Origin: Arthrobacter sp. PAMC25564
Lineage (GTDB): Bacteria; Actinomycetota; Actinomycetes; Actinomycetales; Micrococcaceae
Assembly: GCF_004798705.1 (NCBI RefSeq)
Contig: NZ_CP039290.1
Coordinates: 3,410,001-3,474,000, forward strand
Length of the DNA: 64,000 nt
Direction: 5' to 3'
Positions 58,859-64,000 of the stretch are shown one piece after another. Below the pieces are notes generated by a model. It made no database searches and had not been told where the DNA came from. It worked only from the letters and a program-made list of their open reading frames with translations. A program made the position numbers and the translations under genes. Positions within the stretch are counted from its first letter, which is position 1, and each line of letters opens with the position of its first letter.

Positions 58859-59935
58859 ATGATCCGCATCGATCAGCTGACCAAGGTCTACGGCCACGGC
58901 GAGAACGCCGTCACGGTCCTGGACAAGCTCGATTTCGCCGTCGACGAAGGCGAAATATTCGCTGTCGTCGGCCACAGCGGTGCCGGCAAAAGCACCTTGG
59001 CCCAATGCATCAACCTGTTGGAACGACCGACCTCCGGGTCCGTCGTCGTCAACGGAGAAAACCTCAGCAGCCTGCCGGAGAAGCGGCTGCGCGAAGCCCG
59101 GCGCCGGATCGGGACGGTGTTCCAGTCCGCCAGCCTTTTCGGCCGCCGGACGGCCGCGCAGAATATCGCTGCCCCTTTGGAGTACCTTGGCGTGGAGCCC
59201 CGCGAAGTCAAGGCCAGGGTGGCCGAACTCCTCGAGCGCGTCGGGCTGGGAAACCGGGCCGGCCATTACCCGTTCCAGCTCTCGGGCGGCCAGCGGCAGC
59301 GGGTGGGCATTGCCCGGGCGCTGGCGCTGCGGCCCTCCGTGCTGCTCTCGGACGAGGCGACCTCGGGCCTGGATCCGGAGGCGACCCGTTCGGTGGTGCG
59401 CCTGCTGCGCGAACTGCGGGACGACCTGGACCTGGCGGTCGTTTTCATCACCCACGAGATGGATACGGTGCTGCAGATAGCGGATGCCGTAGCCCGGCTT
59501 GAGCACGGACGCATCGTCGAATCCGGGCGGCTGGTGGACCTGCTGACTGACCATGACTCCGCGCTGGGCCGGGCCCTGCAGCCGCACCTGACTCCGGCGG
59601 CGCCCGCCGACGGTGCCCGCCCCTGGCAGGTCACCTACGATTCGCGCGATGTCCCGCACGACTGGCTCCAACTCGTCTCACAGGACCTGGGCGAACCGGT
59701 CTCGTTGCTCGCCGCCAGCATCCAGACCATCGGCGGGGTCGGCACGGGCAAAGCCACCGTTGGCCTTCGCTCCACCTCCCCGGCCGCCGTCCGGGATGCC
59801 TTCACCAGGCTGGGCCTGCGCGCGGAGCCGGACGGCGCTGCCCCAGCCACCCCTGATGCACTGACAAATGATGCACTGACAATCGACGACGACGCGCGGG
59901 CCGCCGCGCCAGCATCCTTGGAGCACGTACTATGA
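58859..59935 (+). CDS. metN: methionine ABC transporter ATP-binding protein
   Basis: This 358-residue ATPase has Walker A GHSGAGKS at about 38-45, signature LSGGQRQRVGIARAL near 140, Walker B LLSDEATSGLDP and the H-loop FITHEMD. The C-terminal part (about 265-340, DWLQLVSQDLGEPVSLL) is the NIL/ACT-like domain that binds methionine and mediates transinhibition. It drives uptake of methionine. The position after a SAM riboswitch agrees. metI overlaps by ATGA. Confidence 0.95.
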   Translation: MIRIDQLTKVYGHGENAVTVLDKLDFAVDEGEIFAVVGHSGAGKSTLAQCINLLERPTSGSVVVNGENLSSLPEKRLREARRRIGTVFQSASLFGRRTAAQNIAAPLEYLGVEPREVKARVAELLERVGLGNRAGHYPFQLSGGQRQRVGIARALALRPSVLLSDEATSGLDPEATRSVVRLLRELRDDLDLAVVFITHEMDTVLQIADAVARLEHGRIVESGRLVDLLTDHDSALGRALQPHLTPAAPADGARPWQVTYDSRDVPHDWLQLVSQDLGEPVSLLAASIQTIGGVGTGKATVGLRSTSPAAVRDAFTRLGLRAEPDGAAPATPDALTNDALTIDDDARAAAPASLEHVL

Positions 59936-60651
59936 GCCTTCCCACAGCCGTCAATGTGGTCATCCCCCGTTCCGGGGACACCGCCCTGGCAGACCTTCCC
60001 GGCCTGCTGATTCCGGCCTACGGGGAAACCCTGGCCATGGTCGGCATCGTGATGGCCATCGTGTTGCTGGCCGGGACCCCGCTGGGTGTTGCCCTGCACA
60101 ACATGGCTCCGGGCGGGCTCTTCGAAAACCGCGGCGTCAACGGCGCGCTCACCTGGGTCGTCAACATCGGGCGCTCCCTGCCGTTCCTGATCCTGATGGC
60201 CGCGGTCGTTCCTTTCACCCGGTTCATCACCGGCACCAACATCGGCATCCCGGCCGCCGTGGTGCCCATGTCCCTGGCCGGCATTCCGTTCTTCGCCCGG
60301 CTGGTGGAAAACTGCCTGCGCGATGTCCCCCGCTCGGTCACCCAGGCCGCACGGGCTTCCGGTGCCTCACCGCTGCAGATCATCCGGACGGCGCAGCTCG
60401 GTGAAGCGGTTCCGGCCATCATCGGCGGCCTGACCATCAATACCATCGCGATGATCGAGTACTCGGCGATTGCCGGGACCATCGGTGCCGGCGGCATCGG
60501 CTACGTGGCCGTGACCTACGGCTACCAGCGGTTCGACAACACCGTCATGCTCGCCACCATCATCGTCCTGGTCGTCACTGTCGCCGTCGTCCAGCTGGCC
60601 GGGGACCGGCTGGTCCGGTTCACCACCCCCGCCCTGCGGCTGCGGCGCTGA
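59932..60651 (+). CDS. metI: methionine ABC transporter permease
   Basis: This 239-residue inner-membrane permease has five predicted helices. The EAA-like coupling loop CLRDVPRSVTQAARASGASPLQIIRTAQLGEAVPAI and the final AIAGTIGAGGIGYVAVTYGYQRFDNTVM segment are MetI hallmarks. It is translationally coupled to metN. Confidence 0.95.
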   Translation: MSLPTAVNVVIPRSGDTALADLPGLLIPAYGETLAMVGIVMAIVLLAGTPLGVALHNMAPGGLFENRGVNGALTWVVNIGRSLPFLILMAAVVPFTRFITGTNIGIPAAVVPMSLAGIPFFARLVENCLRDVPRSVTQAARASGASPLQIIRTAQLGEAVPAIIGGLTINTIAMIEYSAIAGTIGAGGIGYVAVTYGYQRFDNTVMLATIIVLVVTVAVVQLAGDRLVRFTTPALRLRR

Positions 60652-60707
60652 TCCCTGTTCATTCCACCTCCACCACCCCCATTTAGCGCTACAGATAAGG
60701 CACAGCC

Positions 60708-61622
60708 ATGACCATCACCGAAGAAAAGACCGGCTCCTCTCCGGAGGGCCACGGCTTCACCGTCCGCAAACGACGCAAACTTCCCTGGATCCTGGGCGGT
60801 TCCGCTGCCGTTGTCGTCGTGGCCGGCTCGCTGGTCGCCGGCTCGGTCTTTGGGGCGGCAAAGTCCCCCAACGAGACCCCCGGCGCCACCCTGACCGTTG
60901 TCACCGCGGAAGGCAACCAGGCCGAACAGGCGCTGGTGAACTTCGTCGCCGAAAAGGTCGCACCCAGATACGGCATCACCGTGAAATTCAAGGGCCTTTC
61001 CGATAGCACCACCCTCAACCGCGCCGTGAGCACCGGCGAGGTGGCCGCCACCGTCTACCAGCACAAACTCTGGCTCTCCCAGGTCCTTGAAGCCAACCCG
61101 GACTTCAAGGAAACCGCCGCCACCCCGGTGTTCCGCTGGGGCTTCGGGATCTGGTCCGCCAAGCACAAGTCCGTCGAGGATCTGCCCGACGGGGCAACCG
61201 TTTCCCTGTACTCCGATCCCGCGAACGAGGCCCAGGGCCTGTGGCTGCTGGAACGTGCCGGCCTGATCAAGCTCAAGGACGGAATCGACAAATGGCAGGC
61301 CACGCAGAAGGATGTCGTGGAGAACCCCAAGAAGCTCCAGTTCAAGCTGCTCGACTTCGCCGCCCAGTCCCGGGCGCTCCCGGACCTGGATGCCGCCGTC
61401 GGTTACACCGAGTACTACACCGCAGCCAAGATCCCGCTCGAGCAGCAGATTTACGCTCCCGCGGCCCCGGATGAGTTCGCCGGGCAGTTGACGGTCGGCA
61501 GCAAGTACATGGACACCGACAACATCAAGAACCTGGTCAAGGCCTTCAAGGACCCGGCCGTCCAGGAGTTCCTGCGCACCGACCCCGCCGTGAAGGGGCT
61601 CCTGCTGCCCGTCGAGGGCTAA
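60708..61622 (+). CDS. metQ: MetQ/NlpA-family methionine-binding protein
   Basis: This 304-residue substrate-binding protein has the NlpA_2 fold: VKFKGLSDSTTLNRAVSTGEVAATVYQHKLWL, VSLYSDPANEAQGLWLLERAGLIKLKDG and AVGYTEYY. The N-terminus has basic residues and one hydrophobic helix (LPWILGGSAAVVVVAGSLVAG) but no lipobox Cys; the whole protein has none. It is therefore anchored by an uncleaved helix or released by signal peptidase I. It lies 56 bp after metI. Confidence 0.93.
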   Translation: MTITEEKTGSSPEGHGFTVRKRRKLPWILGGSAAVVVVAGSLVAGSVFGAAKSPNETPGATLTVVTAEGNQAEQALVNFVAEKVAPRYGITVKFKGLSDSTTLNRAVSTGEVAATVYQHKLWLSQVLEANPDFKETAATPVFRWGFGIWSAKHKSVEDLPDGATVSLYSDPANEAQGLWLLERAGLIKLKDGIDKWQATQKDVVENPKKLQFKLLDFAAQSRALPDLDAAVGYTEYYTAAKIPLEQQIYAPAAPDEFAGQLTVGSKYMDTDNIKNLVKAFKDPAVQEFLRTDPAVKGLLLPVEG

Positions 61623-61777
61623 ACCTTCCCGGGTCCGGGGCATCTGGTTCCCGGGCCCGGAGGGCAGCAACACCCCGGCGTGAGGGGGCTGCCCGGCAAG
61701 AATCCGGACGGCCCAGCCGCCGGACCCAGGACCAGCAGGTACCGCCGCTTCCTCGGCGTGCCCCTGAATGTGAGGAT

Positions 61778-63199
61778 GTGAAACCGGTGACCGGTTCCGA
61801 CAACACCCCTGTTCCGGCTGCGGAGACCCGCCGCATCCGGTTCAACGCCTTTGACATGAACTGCGTGGCCCATCAGTCGCCCGGTCTATGGCGCCATCCC
61901 GAGGACCAGTCCTCCCGCTACACGGACCTCCGCTACTGGGCAGACCTGGCCAAAACACTGGAAAAGGGCTTCTTCGACGGCATCTTCATCGCCGACGTCC
62001 TGGGCACCTATGACGTCTACGGCGGATCTAACGAGGCGGCCCTGCGCCAGGGAACCCAGGTGCCGGTCAGTGATCCGCTGCTGCTGGTCTCGGCCATGGC
62101 CTTGGTCACCGAGCACCTGGGCTTCGGGGTCACCGCCGGCACTGCGTACGAGCATCCTTACCCGTTTGCCCGGCGCCTCTCCACCCTCGACCACCTGACC
62201 AACGGCCGCGTAGGCTGGAACGTCGTCACGGGATACCTTCCCTCCGCGGCCCGGAACATGGGGAACGCGGACCAGATGGAACATGACGAGCGCTACAACC
62301 ACGCGGACGAATACCTGGAGGTCCTTTACAAGCTGCTGGAAGGCTCCTGGGAAGAAGATGCCGTTGTTCGCGACTCGGAAGCCGGGGTGTTCGCCGATCC
62401 CTCGAAGGTGCACGAAATCGGCCATGAGGGAAAATACTTCAAGGTCCCCGGCATCCACATCAGCGAGCCCTCCCCCCAGCGCACGCCGGTCATTTATCAG
62501 GCCGGCGCCTCGCCGAGAGGGATCGCCTTCGCCGCCGGCAACGCGGAAGCGGTCTTCGTAGGCTCCCCGACCAGGACAATCCTGAAGGAAACGGTGGCCA
62601 CGATCCGCGACGCCGTGGAGGCCGCCGGCCGGGACCGCTATTCCGTACGCATCTACACCATGCTGACCATCATCACCGATGAGACGACGGAAAAGGCGCA
62701 GGCCAAGCATGAAGAATACAAGCAGTACTGCAGCTACGAAGGCGCCCTGGTCCTGATGTCGGGCTGGATGGGGGTGGACCTGTCCCGGTATGCTCCCGAT
62801 GAGCCGATCGGCAACGTGGAATCCAACGCGATCCAGTCCGCCGTCGCGAATTTCCAGAAAGTCAACGACGACGGCCGGCCCTGGACCGTCAGGGACATCG
62901 CCGACTGGGCCGGGATCGGGGGTCTGGGCCCCCTGATCGTGGGATCCGGCGCCGACGTCGCCGACGAGCTGCAAGCCTGGGTCGAGGAAACCGATGTCGA
63001 CGGATTCAACCTGGCCTACGCCATTACGCCCGGATCCTTCGAGGACGTCGTCGCCTATGTGGTCCCGGAACTGCAAAAACGCGGCGCGTACCCCACCGAA
63101 TACACGCCAGGCACCCTGCGGAACAAGCTGTTTGGCCGCGGAGACCGGCTCCCCGAGGAACATCACGGCAGCAGGTACCGGCTCCAGCGGGCCCCCTAG
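61778..63199 (+). CDS. NtaA/SnaA/DszA-family flavin-dependent monooxygenase
   Basis: This 473-residue bacterial luciferase-like oxidoreductase uses FMNH2 from a partner reductase. Family marks are FNAFDMNCVAHQSPGLWRHP at the start, FDGIFIADVLGTYDVYGGS, the LGFGVTAGTAYEHPYPFARRLSTLDHLT block and GRVGWNVVTGYL. DszA-type relatives cleave C-S bonds in sulfones and related organosulfur compounds. The position after metNIQ and the SAM riboswitch supports scavenging of organic sulfur. GTG start. No flavin reductase gene is in view. Confidence 0.88.
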   Translation: MKPVTGSDNTPVPAAETRRIRFNAFDMNCVAHQSPGLWRHPEDQSSRYTDLRYWADLAKTLEKGFFDGIFIADVLGTYDVYGGSNEAALRQGTQVPVSDPLLLVSAMALVTEHLGFGVTAGTAYEHPYPFARRLSTLDHLTNGRVGWNVVTGYLPSAARNMGNADQMEHDERYNHADEYLEVLYKLLEGSWEEDAVVRDSEAGVFADPSKVHEIGHEGKYFKVPGIHISEPSPQRTPVIYQAGASPRGIAFAAGNAEAVFVGSPTRTILKETVATIRDAVEAAGRDRYSVRIYTMLTIITDETTEKAQAKHEEYKQYCSYEGALVLMSGWMGVDLSRYAPDEPIGNVESNAIQSAVANFQKVNDDGRPWTVRDIADWAGIGGLGPLIVGSGADVADELQAWVEETDVDGFNLAYAITPGSFEDVVAYVVPELQKRGAYPTEYTPGTLRNKLFGRGDRLPEEHHGSRYRLQRAP

Positions 63200-64000
63200 C
63201 CGGCGGCAGCCTCCCGGCGGCGCCGCCGCCGGTGCTGCAACACGAGGCCGAGAAGGCACACGGCGGCGCCGGCCACCCCTACGGCGACGAACCCGGTTGA
63301 AGGGCCGACGCCGTCGATGAACAGTCCGGCGAGCGGCGCGCCCAGTGCGACCCCGGCGGTGAGGGCGGAGCCGTACCAGCCCATCGCCTCGCCGCGGCGG
63401 CGTTCCTCGACGACTTCGGCCACCTTCTCCGACGCTGCCGAGAGGACCGGCGCACATAGCAGCCCGGGCAGGAGCGAGAGCAGGCTCAGGGTCCAGGTGT
63501 CCGCCGCGAAGGCCATCGGGATGGTGAGGACGGACATGCCCAGCAGCAGGAGGAACGGGGAGACGGGGCGGTGCATGGCGCCGTAGAGGAGTCCGCCGAG
63601 CACGGAGGCCCCGCACCAGAAGACGAAGACGAGGCCGATCTCGGCCTGGTGGCCGGTCCTCTCGAGGGCGGCGACGATCCCCACATCCGTGCCGCTGAGG
63701 ACCATGCCGGCCCCGGCTGCCACGGCGAAGACGGCGGCCACGGCAGCGGTGAACCAGCTGAAGTTGTGGATGACCCGGTGCCGCAGCCCGGAGCCATGCT
63801 GCCGCCGTTCCTCGGCCGCGGCCGCCAGCGGTGCCAGTTCGGCCGCGGCCTCCTGCAGGTGGGCCGGTGCGGCGGCGACGACGGCGGCCTCCGCGCCTTC
63901 AAGCTCCTCCGCCTCGAGCCCGGCGTCGGGGAAAACACTCCGGGTGGGCGGGTTGAACCACATCAGGAAGAGTCCCGAGACGGACGTGGCCAGTCCGACT
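63196..64000 (-). CDS. MFS transporter, C-terminal part (runs off the window)
   Basis: At least 267 residues of a major facilitator are present. The visible part has a charged Glu/Ala-rich cytoplasmic loop (LEAEELEGAEAAVVAAAPAH) and six C-terminal helices with VFWCGASVLGGLLYGAMHRP and RRRGEAMGWYGSALTAGVALG. The frame is open to the window edge, so the N-terminal half is missing. Its stop overlaps that of the convergent monooxygenase gene (ctag). A 58-bp internal segment recurs at 58290. Function probably drug or sugar efflux; not determinable. Confidence 0.85.
   Translation of the reverse strand, partial: VGLATSVSGLFLMWFNPPTRSVFPDAGLEAEELEGAEAAVVAAAPAHLQEAAAELAPLAAAAEERRQHGSGLRHRVIHNFSWFTAAVAAVFAVAAGAGMVLSGTDVGIVAALERTGHQAEIGLVFVFWCGASVLGGLLYGAMHRPVSPFLLLLGMSVLTIPMAFAADTWTLSLLSLLPGLLCAPVLSAASEKVAEVVEERRRGEAMGWYGSALTAGVALGAPLAGLFIDGVGPSTGFVAVGVAGAAVCLLGLVLQHRRRRRREAAAG

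Noticed and set aside
61886..63616. 576-codon minus-strand frame opposite the monooxygenase
   Set aside because: No motifs, no ribosome site, Gly/Arg/Val-rich shadow; the plus strand encodes a recognised enzyme.

Overview
The window looks like a chromosomal segment of a high-GC actinobacterium of the Micrococcaceae, probably Arthrobacter, Pseudarthrobacter or a relative. This rests on gene order and protein character rather than a database search: tyrS directly upstream of an rrn operon with actinobacterial boxA elements and a tRNA-free 16S-23S spacer, an argCJBDFRGH operon, infC-rpmI-rplT with Ala/Lys-rich tails, an Rv2578c-type radical SAM protein, a SAM-IV-like riboswitch, and strong G/C third-position bias.

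Layout. Positions 1-4535 (minus strand) hold the 5' end of 23S rRNA, the spacer, 16S rRNA, the rrn leader and promoter, and tyrS. Positions 4615-11902 hold a HelD-like RNA polymerase recycling ATPase, apt, an acetyltransferase, an orphan gene lying between two copies of a direct repeat, and an alkylation-repair group (Mpg glycosylase, Ada/AlkA fusion, Ogt). Positions 12020-20726 are the complete arginine operon, apparently leaderless and ArgR controlled. Positions 20936-28688 hold a membrane desaturase, a quinone oxidoreductase and a large Pls-type (epsilon-poly-L-lysine synthetase-like) peptide synthetase followed by an M1 metallopeptidase. A five-fold 11-bp PHO-box-like array lies in front of the synthetase, and an Sfp-type phosphopantetheinyl transferase that could activate it lies at 40928-41656.

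Positions 29070-38484 form an accessory island: a LacI-controlled ABC importer, a cytoplasmic GH32 fructosidase and a fructokinase, lying between a 144-bp remnant and an intact copy of the same IS1595-type insertion sequence in the same orientation. The remnant cuts an aldo/keto reductase gene. Next come a 3-hydroxybenzoate 4-monooxygenase-type flavoprotein with IclR-like operators and the decayed tail of an aldehyde dehydrogenase. Positions 41681-54262 are mostly core genes: pheST, a SIMPL protein, a radical SAM protein with an SOS-box-like site, a transhydrogenase operon whose pntB is frameshifted, a Nudix hydrolase, an MFS exporter, a CDF transporter and a GlsB-type membrane protein. Positions 54386-58146 hold a TrmH-type methyltransferase, rplT, rpmI, infC (ATT start, attenuator-like leader) and a DUF1844 gene.

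Positions 58290-63340 are a sulfur/methionine module: a SAM-IV-like riboswitch, a 22-codon cysteine-rich leader ORF ending inside a hairpin, metN-metI-metQ and a DszA/NtaA-type flavin monooxygenase. A 58-bp direct repeat lies at both borders. One copy sits inside the MFS gene that runs off the window, the other is a relic upstream of the riboswitch, which suggests a modular insertion. The two most interesting systems are the phosphate-box/Pls/M1/PPTase group and the dual SAM-riboswitch plus cysteine-leader control of the methionine import and monooxygenase operon.
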